From: an uncultured Eggerthellaceae bacterium
GTDB lineage: Bacteria > Actinomycetota > Coriobacteriia > Coriobacteriales > Eggerthellaceae
Assembly: GCA_934630905.1 (NCBI GenBank)
Contig: CAKTXN010000015.1
Location: forward strand, 1 to 27,975
DNA: 27,975 bases
Direction of reading: 5' to 3'
Shown: positions 1-8,367 of the stretch, piece after piece
How positions within the stretch are numbered: the first letter of the stretch is position 1
Layout: the number at the start of each line of letters is the position of its first letter
The notes under the pieces: model-generated
Seen by the model: the letters and a program-made list of their open reading frames with translations, nothing else
The model's database searches: none
What the model was told of the DNA's origin: nothing
Translations under genes and position numbers: made by a program

Positions 1-342
1 AACCATGCCCGTTTTCGCCTCGACGCCTTTCGAGCAAATAATGATAGGAAGCGTATCGCTTACGAAAGGAGCAATCGCCTGCGCCGTTTCACGCAGCGTA
101 GACGACGGCATGACAATCACGCATGCTTGCGCGCCCGAAAGCGCCTCTTCGTGGCTTTTCGTTGCAGTAATGTTCTTGCTTAACGCAACATCGCTCAAAT
201 AACGCGGATTCGCGTGGTTTTCGTTGATGCCGCGCACGACTTCATCTTTGCGCGCCCAGAGAAGAACCTCGTTGTTGTTTTTCACAACGACCTGCGCCAA
301 TGCCGTTCCCCACGAGCCTGCGCCAATTACTGCAACTTTCAT
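1..342 (-). CDS. gpsA: Glycerol-3-phosphate dehydrogenase [NAD(P)+], N-terminal part (cut by window edge)
   Basis: The first 114 codons are present and the reading frame is still open at the window edge, so the C-terminal two thirds lie outside. The protein starts MKVAVIGAGSWGTALA, the Rossmann dinucleotide-binding motif GxGxxG typical of GpsA, and continues with the family pattern around LLWARKDE. GpsA reduces dihydroxyacetone phosphate to sn-glycerol 3-phosphate, the backbone of phospholipids. The ATG is preceded by AGGG a few bases upstream and lies 6 bp after the plsY stop codon, so the two are probably co-transcribed. PlsY uses the GpsA product directly. Nothing looks broken in the visible part. 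Confidence 0.9.
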   Translation of the reverse strand, partial: MKVAVIGAGSWGTALAQVVVKNNNEVLLWARKDEVVRGINENHANPRYLSDVALSKNITATKSHEEALSGAQACVIVMPSSTLRETAQAIAPFVSDTLPIIICSKGVEAKTGMV

Positions 343-348
343 GACACC

Positions 349-1014
349 CTACTTATCTGCAGCTTTCTTGCCGCCAATCTTGTTCTCGGTACCGTGCGCC
401 AAGCGCTCCATATTCGAGCGATGCGACCACAACACCAGAATCCCAATCGCAAAACACAATACGATTGCCAACGGATTGCCCCAATAAACGTACAGCCCGA
501 TAAACGGGAAAATGACGGCCGCCGCAATTGAGCCGGCAGAAACCGCTTTCGTGAAGAACACGAACAGGATAAACGCTGCTAAGAGCAACAAAAACCACTG
601 AAAGCCGAACGCCACCACAGCAACGCCGGCGCCGCATGCAACGCCTTTACCGCCCCGCAGTTTCAACCAGGGAGTAAAAATATGCCCCATAACAACGCTC
701 AGACCAGCAATGATGACAATCAAGCGCGTGTCGGCAAACGCTTGCGTAATCCAACCCGCATCCAGCGCCACGCTACTCAAAACGTTCGCAAGAACGCATG
801 CGACAATCGCCTTCGCGAAATCAAGAACAAAGCAGGCGTAACCGACTTTCTTGCCATAAGACCTGATCATATTCGTAGTGCCGATATTGCCACTGCCGTG
901 CTCGCGCACATCATCGTGATAAAACGCGCGGGAAAGCACCACGCCCCACGGAATAGACCCTAACAGGAACGCCTCAACAATAACAGCCAAAATGACACAA
1001 GCTTGCAACAGCAT
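349..1014 (-). CDS. plsY: Acyl-phosphate--glycerol-3-phosphate O-acyltransferase PlsY
   Basis: A 221-residue hydrophobic protein with several membrane segments, the normal PlsY size. The three family motifs are visible: GSGNIGTTN (about 40-48), GHIFTPWLKLRGGKG (about 110-124) and SHRSNMERLAHGTENK (about 197-212). PlsY moves an acyl group from acyl-phosphate to position 1 of glycerol 3-phosphate in the inner membrane, the first step of phosphatidic acid synthesis. The ATG follows the der stop codon by 4 bp with only a weak ribosome site, which suggests translational coupling to der. gpsA lies directly downstream and plsC, for the second acylation, lies further upstream in the same run. A plsX gene, which would make the acyl-phosphate donor, is not in the window. 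Confidence 0.95.
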   Translation of the reverse strand: MLLQACVILAVIVEAFLLGSIPWGVVLSRAFYHDDVREHGSGNIGTTNMIRSYGKKVGYACFVLDFAKAIVACVLANVLSSVALDAGWITQAFADTRLIVIIAGLSVVMGHIFTPWLKLRGGKGVACGAGVAVVAFGFQWFLLLLAAFILFVFFTKAVSAGSIAAAVIFPFIGLYVYWGNPLAIVLCFAIGILVLWSHRSNMERLAHGTENKIGGKKAADK

Positions 1015-1018
1015 GTCA

Positions 1019-2338
1019 CTAGTCTTTCTTCTTGAACTTGAAGTACACCGGAGTGCCCGTTAAATCAAACGACTTGCGGAAACGATTCTCCAGGAAGCGC
1101 TCGAACGAATCGGTAATCAGGTCAGGATGGTTCACGAAGAACGTAAAACGCGGCGGGCACACATCGGTTTGCGTCATGTACTTCATGCGCAGAATCTTGC
1201 GACCCTTGGAAATAGTGTGGCCCGTTTCGCGAATCTCGCTCAGCCAGTTGTTCAATGCGCTGGTAGAGATCGTCTTGTTGTAGTTTTCGAAGACTTGATC
1301 GATGGCTTCCCAAATGTGATCGACGTTCTTGCCCGTTTTCGCAACCGCGGAAACAACCGGCGCATAGCTCACAAACGTCATACGATCTTCAATCCTATCG
1401 CGGATGTCCTGCTTCTTTTCAGGGCCTTCTACCAGGTCCCATTTATTCAGGACGATGACCATAGCGCAACCGCGCTCGGCAGCGTATCCTGCAACGCGCT
1501 GGTCTTCGTTTGTCAGGCCAATCTCGGAGTCAATCACCAGAACCGCCACGTTCGCGCGGTCAATCGCGCGCATCGCACGTACAAAGCCGTAGTACTCAAC
1601 GTCTTCTTCAATCAGGCTTTTACGGCGCAGACCCGCAGTATCAACAATGGTGTACAACTTGCCATCGTGTTCTACCAGCGTATCAACGGCATCGCGCGTG
1701 GTGCCGGCAACGTCGGACACAATGGAGCGTTCGTTATTCGTCATCTTGTTCGTGAGCGATGACTTGCCCGCATTCGGGCGACCGATAATGGCAATATTCA
1801 CGCTCTCGGGATCAGGCTCGATGTCTTTGTCCAGGCCCATCTCGCGCAGCTTGTCAATAACGGCGTCCAAAAGGTCACCCGTGCCATTACCGTGCGTAGC
1901 AGAAACCGGCCACGGGTCGCCCAAGCCCAGGGAGTAGAACTCCCACATGTCATCATACTTATTCGGGGTATCCATCTTATTCACCAGCAGCATGATAGGC
2001 TTGTCGGAACGACGCAGAATACGCGCAACAGCCTCGTCATCAGCCATAATGCCCGTCTTCGCGTCTACCAAAAACAGAATCAAGTCAGCTTCGTGCGTTG
2101 CTTCGATAGCCTGAGCGCGAATGCTTCCCTGGAATTTATCATCATCGCCCATCTCGATACCGCCGGTATCGATAAGCTTGAAGGAAACGCCGTTCCAGTC
2201 GGCAATATGGTACGAACGATCGCGCGTCACGCCGCGCATTTCATGGACGATTGCCTCGCCCGCCTGAGCAATCCTGTTTACAAACGTGGATTTGCCCACA
2301 TTGGGGCGCCCCACCACAGCAATAATCGGCAAAGGCAT
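1019..2338 (-). CDS. der: Ribosome biogenesis GTPase Der (EngA)
   Basis: 439 residues with two tandem GTPase domains followed by a KH-like domain, the diagnostic Der architecture. Domain 1 has GRPNVGKST (10-18), DTGG (57-60) and NKMD (120-123). Domain 2 has GRPNAGKSS (186-194), DTAG (233-236) and NKWD (298-301). The KH-like part covers about 350-439 and ends in a basic KFKKKD tail. Der acts in late assembly of the 50S ribosomal subunit. The ATG has a good GGGAGG ribosome site. About 100 bp separate it from the upstream DUF512 gene, so it may also have its own promoter, but no convincing -35/-10 pair was found there. der next to a DUF512 gene and plsY is a recurrent arrangement in Gram-positive bacteria. 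Confidence 0.97.
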   Translation of the reverse strand: MPLPIIAVVGRPNVGKSTFVNRIAQAGEAIVHEMRGVTRDRSYHIADWNGVSFKLIDTGGIEMGDDDKFQGSIRAQAIEATHEADLILFLVDAKTGIMADDEAVARILRRSDKPIMLLVNKMDTPNKYDDMWEFYSLGLGDPWPVSATHGNGTGDLLDAVIDKLREMGLDKDIEPDPESVNIAIIGRPNAGKSSLTNKMTNNERSIVSDVAGTTRDAVDTLVEHDGKLYTIVDTAGLRRKSLIEEDVEYYGFVRAMRAIDRANVAVLVIDSEIGLTNEDQRVAGYAAERGCAMVIVLNKWDLVEGPEKKQDIRDRIEDRMTFVSYAPVVSAVAKTGKNVDHIWEAIDQVFENYNKTISTSALNNWLSEIRETGHTISKGRKILRMKYMTQTDVCPPRFTFFVNHPDLITDSFERFLENRFRKSFDLTGTPVYFKFKKKD

Positions 2339-2443
2339 AGAAAACCTCCCTTGTATTCAAAAAAGTCACAATGACTCTAAGCGCATAATTGCACTAGTAT
2401 TCCAGCATGAATGTTTATTATCGCAGGAAAAAGGAACAAAAAG

Positions 2444-3832
2444 CTATATAAGCTGCATGATTTCACGAAGAAACCCTGAAGGGTTGCAAGAAACCGCATG
2501 AACGGCAATGCCTGTTTGCTCGCAAATCTCATCAAGCGTTCCATCGTCAAGCAGCACGCCATCATCGTTGAGCACCACATTGGGAACGGCCACAATGTAG
2601 GCGCTCTTAGGGTTAAGTTCGTTTTCTTCGATGAGCGCTTGCGCAATATCATAGGAAGTCAGAAGACCTGTTACATCAACATTTCCGCCGAAGAACCTAT
2701 TCTCAACAGGAAGAACGCACAGGTATCCCGCAAGAGGGCTCGCTTCAACCAGCTGCGCAAAAAACGGCATCATGGCATACCCGACCACGATAACCACACG
2801 TTTCTCGGTGCGCTGCAGCGCGCCAGCAAGCTTAGATGCAAGGCCCGATTCCACGCATTTGTTCCAATCGTCAACAAACGTACGGATAATGCCCACGCCA
2901 TCTTCGAACATGCCGAAGTCGCCATAGAAATCCGCGGAAGGCAGCTTATCCAGCATGTTTTCCTGATACGCATTGCGATAAAACTCATCGGCTGCGAAAA
3001 CCCACGCATGACCGCGACGGCGCAGCGCGTTTCGCTGATACCGATCGATCAACCGCAAAACATCACGTGCAGCATACGGACTGTTAAAGCTTCGCTGGAA
3101 TATGTCCTGGTGCCGCGTGTATCCCAAGGGGACAATGCCCACTTCCACAATACCAGGATGCGCATACGCCCACTCAAGCGTGCGTGCGAGCTCTTCCCCA
3201 TCGTTCACGCCCGGCACAAGCACAATTTGCACATGCATCTCAATACCCTGGTCAAGAAGGCGCTCGATCACCTGCATGCCCCACGGCGCATGTTTGCCAA
3301 TAAGCCGCTCGCGCACTTCCTCCGACACAGCGTGAAGGGAAACGCGCAGCGGCGAGATACGCTGCTCCACAATGCGCGCCTCGTCTTCGGCAGTCACATT
3401 CGTCATGGTCACAAACGTGCCCGAAAGAAAACTCAAACGGAAGTCATCATCGCGCAGAGACAGCGACGGACGCATATTCGCAGGTAGTTGGCGCATGAAG
3501 CAAAAGGTACAGGCATTGCGGCACAATTTGATGCCATCGAATACCACGCCTTCGAACTCAAAACCCCAATCCTCATCGGGATAGCGCTCAAGCGTGACGG
3601 TTCCTTCATCGCCCTCAAGATCAACATATGAGACATCAATAACGTCCTCGGAAGTTTGCCAGCGCCAATCAATGATATCGCGCAACGGCGTGCCGTTGAC
3701 CGCCGTTATACGGCAGCCAGGCTCAAAACCGGCATCGTATGCAGGAGAATCTTCCAAAACGGCGCTGACGATAGCCGCAGGGGCAATGCCGGCGCTTTGC
3801 GCCGCTATGTCACGCGAAGGATAAATGCTCAC
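2444..3832 (-). CDS. DUF512 / TIGR03279-type PDZ and radical-SAM-like Fe-S protein
   Basis: A 462-residue protein if translated from the GTG at 3832. That GTG overlaps the ispH stop codon by four bases (GTGA) and has GGAG five bases upstream. A longer in-frame extension into ispH is open but less likely. The N-terminus is PDZ-like (about 15-60, including SPAYDAGFEPGCRITAVNG). A CRNACTFCF motif follows, with C104, C108 and C111 in the CX3CX2C spacing of radical SAM [4Fe-4S] enzymes, then a DUF512 C-terminal region. Members occur widely in Firmicutes, Cyanobacteria and Actinobacteria next to der. The reaction and substrate are not known to me, so no function is assigned. The four-base overlap implies translational coupling with ispH. 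Confidence 0.88.
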   Translation of the reverse strand: MSIYPSRDIAAQSAGIAPAAIVSAVLEDSPAYDAGFEPGCRITAVNGTPLRDIIDWRWQTSEDVIDVSYVDLEGDEGTVTLERYPDEDWGFEFEGVVFDGIKLCRNACTFCFMRQLPANMRPSLSLRDDDFRLSFLSGTFVTMTNVTAEDEARIVEQRISPLRVSLHAVSEEVRERLIGKHAPWGMQVIERLLDQGIEMHVQIVLVPGVNDGEELARTLEWAYAHPGIVEVGIVPLGYTRHQDIFQRSFNSPYAARDVLRLIDRYQRNALRRRGHAWVFAADEFYRNAYQENMLDKLPSADFYGDFGMFEDGVGIIRTFVDDWNKCVESGLASKLAGALQRTEKRVVIVVGYAMMPFFAQLVEASPLAGYLCVLPVENRFFGGNVDVTGLLTSYDIAQALIEENELNPKSAYIVAVPNVVLNDDGVLLDDGTLDEICEQTGIAVHAVSCNPSGFLREIMQLI

Positions 3833-4665
3833 ATGCGCTCCAAGCAATCGACTAGCTCCTTGATCTGCTCTTCCGGCGTTGATGCGCCCGCCGAAACGCC
3901 CACGGTAGCGCATCCGTCAAACCACGATGGATCAATGTCTTCCACGTCTTCTATATGATAGGCCGCAGGAGCCGCTGCCTTGCAGATCTCGAAAAGACGT
4001 GTGGTGTTCGACGAGTTCTTCCCGCCCAGGATAATCATAACATCAACTTGCGAAGATAAAGCCGCAGCAGCATCTTGTCGCTGGCGGGTGGCAAAACAAA
4101 TCGTGTTACTGACCTGGGGTTCAATACCCTTTTCCTCAAGCGCGCGCACCACTGCGTCAAGCGACTCGCGCGTTTGCGTGGTCTGCACCACAACGCCCAC
4201 AGGCTCAACTAAATCATCGGGCAGATCGGCGGGATCCTTCACCACCAGCGTGCGCGCGCCGCCTTTGCGCGCATATGCCGTAAGGCCCTCAACTTCCGGA
4301 TGACCCGCTTCACCCACCACTACAACGGTGCAGCCTTGCAATGCAAGCTCTTCGGCAGCTTTTTGAGCGCGCGCCACATGGGGGCATGTTGCATCAATGA
4401 CCTCAAGTCCGCGCCGCTCGATATCTTCCATCACTTCGGGTGTAACACCGTGACTGCGCACGATAACAATGTTGCCGTTCGCTTCATCTAAGTCGGAAAT
4501 AGAGCGAATCCCCTGCTCAAACAAGTGGCGCACGACTTTCGGATTATGAATGATCGGTCCAAGCGTCACGGCGGGCTCACACCCAAGAATGGCAGATTCT
4601 GCTAAATCGAGCGCGCGCTGAACCCCATAACAAGCCCCCGCATATTTGGAACGAACAACTTCCAT
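3829..4665 (-). CDS. ispH: 4-hydroxy-3-methylbut-2-enyl diphosphate reductase IspH
   Basis: 278 residues, close to the usual IspH length. The three iron-sulfur ligands are present: C12 (GACYGV), C94 (ATCPHV) and C190 (NTICFATRQRQ). Substrate-binding and catalytic positions are also visible: H40, H122 and E126 in GHPEVEG, T165 in QTTQT, and GGKNSSNT near 214-221. IspH makes isopentenyl and dimethylallyl diphosphate in the last step of the non-mevalonate pathway, so the organism probably uses MEP rather than mevalonate. There is no fused S1 domain, unlike some clostridial homologues. The ATG lies 3 bp after the plsC stop, and its GGAGG ribosome site is inside the end of plsC. The downstream DUF512 gene overlaps its stop codon. 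Confidence 0.96.
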   Translation of the reverse strand: MEVVRSKYAGACYGVQRALDLAESAILGCEPAVTLGPIIHNPKVVRHLFEQGIRSISDLDEANGNIVIVRSHGVTPEVMEDIERRGLEVIDATCPHVARAQKAAEELALQGCTVVVVGEAGHPEVEGLTAYARKGGARTLVVKDPADLPDDLVEPVGVVVQTTQTRESLDAVVRALEEKGIEPQVSNTICFATRQRQDAAAALSSQVDVMIILGGKNSSNTTRLFEICKAAAPAAYHIEDVEDIDPSWFDGCATVGVSAGASTPEEQIKELVDCLERM

Positions 4666-4668
4666 TGT

Positions 4669-5517
4669 TTATTCCTCCGTACCTTTCGCCCGCGCCTTGT
4701 CCTGGAAGTACGCAATGACCTCTTCTGCCGTATGCTCGGAAATCGGATGCTCCAAAAACGTCTGGCGATAATCCTTCGTTTTGGGGAAAAGCTCAACCAT
4801 ATCAACTTCCTCGCGCGGAATGCGGTTGAACAGCGCAAACGACTCACGCATGGCGTACCACGTGCAAGCCTCCAAGCGCTCCGATTTCGGCAAGAAATCG
4901 AAGTCGTCCAGCAAAATAGGCTTGCCGTATTCAACCGTAACCTTGGGGAATGCTACGAACTTGCCTTTCTGCTTGATCTTTTCCGCATTGCGCACCGTCA
5001 TGGGAAGAATGGGCACTTTCGCCATACGGGCGATAAGCGCAGCTCCCCCGTGCAGCTCGGCATCGCGATCGCTTTTGCCGCGACGCGTTCCTTCGGGCAT
5101 GATGCCCACCAGTTCGTTGTCTTTCAAATGGCGCACGGCACGCTTAATGGCACTGCGATCTGCCGTATCGCGCGTAATGGGGAAAGCACCCACGCGCGAA
5201 AGAATCTGACCCGATAAACCACCCGCGTTGCCGAAAAGCGTATCGCGACCCACGAAGCGTACCCACTGAGCCGGACGCGCCGCCAAATAGGCAAACACCA
5301 CATCGAAAAACGAAGTGTGATTCGAGATAACCAAGCACCCATACCGCTTTTTGAAGGCGCGCAGCGTTTCGCGCCCGTCAACGCGATAGCGCCAAAACAG
5401 CTTGCAGAGCGCGCCCAGCACGACAAACAGAATGTTGCCGCACCAATGGGGAATCTCTTTTTCCAGCGAGGTGCCGCCCAGCGGACGGTCCCACATTTCC
5501 TTTGAGGAAAGAAACAT
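4669..5517 (-). CDS. plsC: 1-acyl-sn-glycerol-3-phosphate acyltransferase family protein (PlsC-like)
   Basis: 282 residues. The acyltransferase motifs are clear: NHTSFFD (66-72, the HX4D active site) and PEGTR (141-145), with the substrate-binding stretch in between. A hydrophobic segment at about 27-42 probably anchors it to the membrane. The family adds the second fatty acid to lysophosphatidic acid, giving phosphatidic acid. A C-terminal extension beyond the core (about 210-282) contains no motif I recognise. The ATG has AGGA seven bases upstream. It is followed by ispH after 3 bp and preceded by cmk at a distance of 99 bp. cmk directly followed by plsC and ispH is a common actinobacterial and clostridial gene order. 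The exact acyl acceptor cannot be proven from sequence. Confidence 0.9.
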   Translation of the reverse strand: MFLSSKEMWDRPLGGTSLEKEIPHWCGNILFVVLGALCKLFWRYRVDGRETLRAFKKRYGCLVISNHTSFFDVVFAYLAARPAQWVRFVGRDTLFGNAGGLSGQILSRVGAFPITRDTADRSAIKRAVRHLKDNELVGIMPEGTRRGKSDRDAELHGGAALIARMAKVPILPMTVRNAEKIKQKGKFVAFPKVTVEYGKPILLDDFDFLPKSERLEACTWYAMRESFALFNRIPREEVDMVELFPKTKDYRQTFLEHPISEHTAEEVIAYFQDKARAKGTEE

Positions 5518-5616
5518 TCGATTATCCTATTCTGAACTGCGCTTTCACCGTGTCATTCGCGCGCGCTGCAGCTTACCAGCCAGCAGCGATGCGGTTGGAC
5601 GCGACAAAGCACCTTC

Positions 5617-6291
5617 TTACTGCGCCGCCTGCTTAACGCGGCTGCAAATGGCTTCAACTACTTGATCGATTGTCAAATCGGAAGAATCCAGCAAGTACGC
5701 ATCTTCCGCTTGACGCAGCGGGGAAACCGCACGCGTAGAATCCGCCTGGTCGCGGCGAATGATATCCGCAAGCACTTCTTCATAATCCACCGAGCCAATA
5801 CCACGCGCCTTGTTTTGCGAAACACGACGACGCGCTCGTTCCTCGGCGCTTGCCGTAAGGAAAATCTTGACTTCTGCCTGGGGAAACACCGTAGTACCAA
5901 TATCGCGGCCCTCTACCACGTAATTGCCGGCGTTGCCAATACGGCGCTGCTGCTCAAGCAGGGCCGCGCGTACCGAAGGAGCCGCCGAAACAGGAGAAAC
6001 CGCCTTATCAACCTCGGCGGTGCGAATGGTGGAAGTCACTTCTTTCCCTGCGATGAAAACATGCTGCGTGCGCTCTTCGTTGTCATCGAACGTGAACGCA
6101 ATCTCGTTTTCCGTGGCAAGGGCACCTAAAGCGGCATCATCATCAAGGGAGATGCCTTTTTCCAAGGCCAGCACCGCAATGCTGCGAAACATAGCACCCG
6201 TATCCAAGCAGGAAAAACCAACCGTTTTGGCCACAATCTTCGCGATGGTCGATTTGCCGGCACCAGATGGTCCGTCGATTGCAACGATCAT
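5617..6291 (-). CDS. cmk: (d)CMP kinase
   Basis: 224 residues with the P-loop GPSGAGKST (7-15), the CMP-binding segment DTGAMFR (30-36), GRDIGTTVFP (128-137) and a lid region rich in arginines (RARRRVSQN). It phosphorylates CMP and dCMP to the diphosphates, feeding nucleic acid and CDP-lipid synthesis. The CDP-lipid role fits its position upstream of plsC. The ATG has AAAGGA five bases upstream. 160 bp separate it from rluB. That gap holds a weak terminator-like stem, so cmk may head its own transcription unit. Length and motifs are normal for a bacterial type I CMP kinase. It is not fused to ribosomal protein S1 or to panC. Confidence 0.96.
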   Translation of the reverse strand: MIVAIDGPSGAGKSTIAKIVAKTVGFSCLDTGAMFRSIAVLALEKGISLDDDAALGALATENEIAFTFDDNEERTQHVFIAGKEVTSTIRTAEVDKAVSPVSAAPSVRAALLEQQRRIGNAGNYVVEGRDIGTTVFPQAEVKIFLTASAEERARRRVSQNKARGIGSVDYEEVLADIIRRDQADSTRAVSPLRQAEDAYLLDSSDLTIDQVVEAICSRVKQAAQ

Positions 6292-6367
6292 AAAAATCCT
6301 TTCCGAAATTCATTTCACGATAGAATAGCGCATTTCAGCAAAGTATGCTCACTGCCCAAGCAAAAAC

Positions 6368-6400
6368 CGCCTTTTCAGCAAACCGGGGAAACGCAAGGCG
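6368..6400 (-). terminator. Weak terminator-like stem between rluB and cmk
   Basis: On the minus strand a 6-bp stem, CGCCTT pairing with AAGGCG, encloses a long loop of about 21 bases and is followed by GTTTTTGC. It would lie about 50-80 bases after the rluB stop. The long loop makes it a poor intrinsic terminator, so this is only a suggestion that rluB transcription may weaken before cmk. Confidence 0.28.
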
Positions 6401-6451
6401 AAAGCGGGAACGCCCAAGGTCAGCAGCAAAAACGCTTCTTCTGCGCGTTTG

Positions 6452-7465
6452 CTACTCCCCCGACACCTCAAGCGCCGCTACTTCTTCAGCCGAAAGCAGC
6501 CGCCACGCACCACGCGATACGCCGTCAAGCGTGAGCGGCCCAAACGAGCAACGGTGAAGCGCGATAACGGGACATCCCACGGCATCGAGCATGCGTCTTA
6601 CCTGCCTGTTGCGCCCTTCCGCAATGGTAATACGCACCACTGCGCGCTGCTTGCCGCGCGTTTTGCGGCGTGATTGCATCTTGCGAGCGGCATTTCCCGT
6701 GCCACTCGCGCCCGCCTGACCAAACTCAAAACAAGAAAGCGCCTGGTCGGCTTCTTCGCCAGAAAGCAAGTCAACGCAAGCCGGCTGCGTTATGCCATCC
6801 GACAACTCCACACCCGTGCGCAACGTTTCAAGCGCCTGCTCCGCGGGAATGCCCAGCGTAAGCGCAAGATACGTTTTGCTCACGTGATGACGCGGATGCA
6901 GCAGCCTGTTACCCAGCTGGCCATCGGTGGAGAAAAGAAGCAAACCGGTGGTGTCGCGGTCAAGGCGCCCTACCGGAAAAAGGCTGGGATACCGATTGAG
7001 CGGCACAAGCGATGCCACGCAAGCGCGCCCTTGCGGGTCGTCCATGGTGGTAACGTAGCCCGCCGGCTTATTCAGCATCAACGTCACCGTTTCTTCGCGC
7101 AGCGTTACGGCAGCTCCATCGACTGTCACTACGTCTTCCCTGGTCACGCCGTCTTTTTGCGCGGGCATATCGATAGCAGGCGCATTGCCGACTGCCGAAC
7201 CCGCTTCCGCGCGCTTTTCCGCGCGCTTATCCACGCCCGCAGTTCCACCCGCATAAACGCGTACTTTCGCGCCAAGCTCCGTGACCACTTCGCCATTCAC
7301 GGCAACGCGGCCATCAAGTATCAGCTGCTCGCTTGCGCGCCTGCTGGCAACACCTGCACGTGCCAGAAACTTCTGAAGACGCATGGTTTCAAACGCCGGA
7401 AAGGCTTCCGAAGAACCACGCGCTTCATCAGGTGAGACATTCTTTTCCAACTCAGAATTCGTCAT
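6452..7465 (-). CDS. rluB: RsuA/RluB/RluF-family pseudouridine synthase
   Basis: 337 residues. An S4 RNA-binding domain (about 28-72, starting MRLQKFLARAGVASRR) is followed by the pseudouridine synthase core with the catalytic aspartate in GRLDRDTTG (D169). RNRQVRRMLDAVGCPV (285-300) is the family C-terminal motif. The family modifies uridines in 23S or 16S rRNA; adjacency to scpB is typical of RluB, so a 23S target is likely but not proven. Two low-complexity insertions are unusual: about 73-108 between S4 and catalytic domains, and about 249-273 (Gly/Ala/Ser then basic). The chosen ATG overlaps the end of scpB by 14 bp. Translation could instead start at the ATG of residue 28 (7384), but that site has no good ribosome site. 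Confidence 0.92.
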   Translation of the reverse strand: MTNSELEKNVSPDEARGSSEAFPAFETMRLQKFLARAGVASRRASEQLILDGRVAVNGEVVTELGAKVRVYAGGTAGVDKRAEKRAEAGSAVGNAPAIDMPAQKDGVTREDVVTVDGAAVTLREETVTLMLNKPAGYVTTMDDPQGRACVASLVPLNRYPSLFPVGRLDRDTTGLLLFSTDGQLGNRLLHPRHHVSKTYLALTLGIPAEQALETLRTGVELSDGITQPACVDLLSGEEADQALSCFEFGQAGASGTGNAARKMQSRRKTRGKQRAVVRITIAEGRNRQVRRMLDAVGCPVIALHRCSFGPLTLDGVSRGAWRLLSAEEVAALEVSGE

Positions 7466-8321
7466 CGTCTTCGAACTCCAGCTTGCTTAAATCAATCTTG
7501 TCCACCAACCCAAAGCTCGAAGAAAGCGCGGCATTCAGCAAATCGCGCGAAGACATCTGCGGCGGCACAACTTCCTCTTCATCAAGCAAACTCAACTGCA
7601 TGTCCGCCAAGCGCTGCATTTGCTCGGCGGTATTTGCGTCACTTGCCGCATCCGTATGCGATCCAGCACTTCCGCCTGCGGAAATGTCATCAGCGACCCC
7701 TGTCTCGCCCGCATCGTCACTGCGCGCAAAGGAAGACGAAGCGCTCGAAGTTGCGCTCAAACGCTCGCGAATGAGAGCGCGCGTCTCTTCATCGGGCGCA
7801 AACTGCGCCACATCGGGAAGGTCATCCACGGAACGAAGCCCGAAGCGCTCCAGGAAAACGCGCGTCGTAGCGTATTGCATGGGATTTCCTGGCGCATCGG
7901 CGGTACCCGCCTCACGCAAAAGGCCTTTTTCGACCAGGGAGTTTATGGAACTATCGGAACTCACGCCACGCACCGATGCAACGCCGGCTCGCGTGATGGG
8001 CTGGCAATACGCAACAATGGCAAGCGTTTCCAACGCCGCCTGCGATAACTTGCGTGTATCCCACGAAATCACATAGCGCTCTATCAAGTCGTGGAAGGCC
8101 GGATGCGTGAACAGACGCCACCCGCCAGCAACTTCTCGCAGCTGAATGCCGCGATTCTCGCGCTCGAATTCATCGCGCAGCGAAACAAGCGCCGATTCGA
8201 CTTTCGCGGAATCGACCTCCAGCATGGTGGAAAGGTCAATAACGCTGACCGGCTCGTCGGTCACGAACAGCATAGCCTCAAGGGCACCTTTCAGCTGATC
8301 TTCTTGCAATCCAGAAAACAT
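7452..8321 (-). CDS. scpB: Segregation and condensation protein ScpB
   Basis: 289 residues from the ATG at 8321, chosen because AAGGA lies five bases upstream and the protein then starts with the family-like MFSGLQEDQLKGALEAMLF. An in-frame upstream extension to 8375 would run into scpA and is unlikely. Two winged-helix domains are expected at about 5-85 and 90-170, with the conserved LSQAALETLAIVAYCQPITRAGV around 92-114. ScpB dimers bind ScpA and the SMC ATPase to form the bacterial condensin that compacts and separates chromosomes. The C-terminus carries an unusual Ser/Ala/Asp-rich stretch (about 188-233) and an acidic end. It sits 46 bp after scpA and overlaps rluB, so the three are probably co-transcribed. 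No smc gene is in the window. Confidence 0.95.
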   Translation of the reverse strand: MFSGLQEDQLKGALEAMLFVTDEPVSVIDLSTMLEVDSAKVESALVSLRDEFERENRGIQLREVAGGWRLFTHPAFHDLIERYVISWDTRKLSQAALETLAIVAYCQPITRAGVASVRGVSSDSSINSLVEKGLLREAGTADAPGNPMQYATTRVFLERFGLRSVDDLPDVAQFAPDEETRALIRERLSATSSASSSFARSDDAGETGVADDISAGGSAGSHTDAASDANTAEQMQRLADMQLSLLDEEEVVPPQMSSRDLLNAALSSSFGLVDKIDLSKLEFEDDDEF

Positions 8322-8367
8322 GGGTATCCTTCTCTTCCTTTTTATTGGCTGTTGGTGCAAACGCGCG

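Noticed and set aside
2498..3487. 329-codon plus-strand frame opposite the DUF512 gene
   Set aside because: Antisense shadow without family motifs; the opposite strand carries the CX3CX2C protein.
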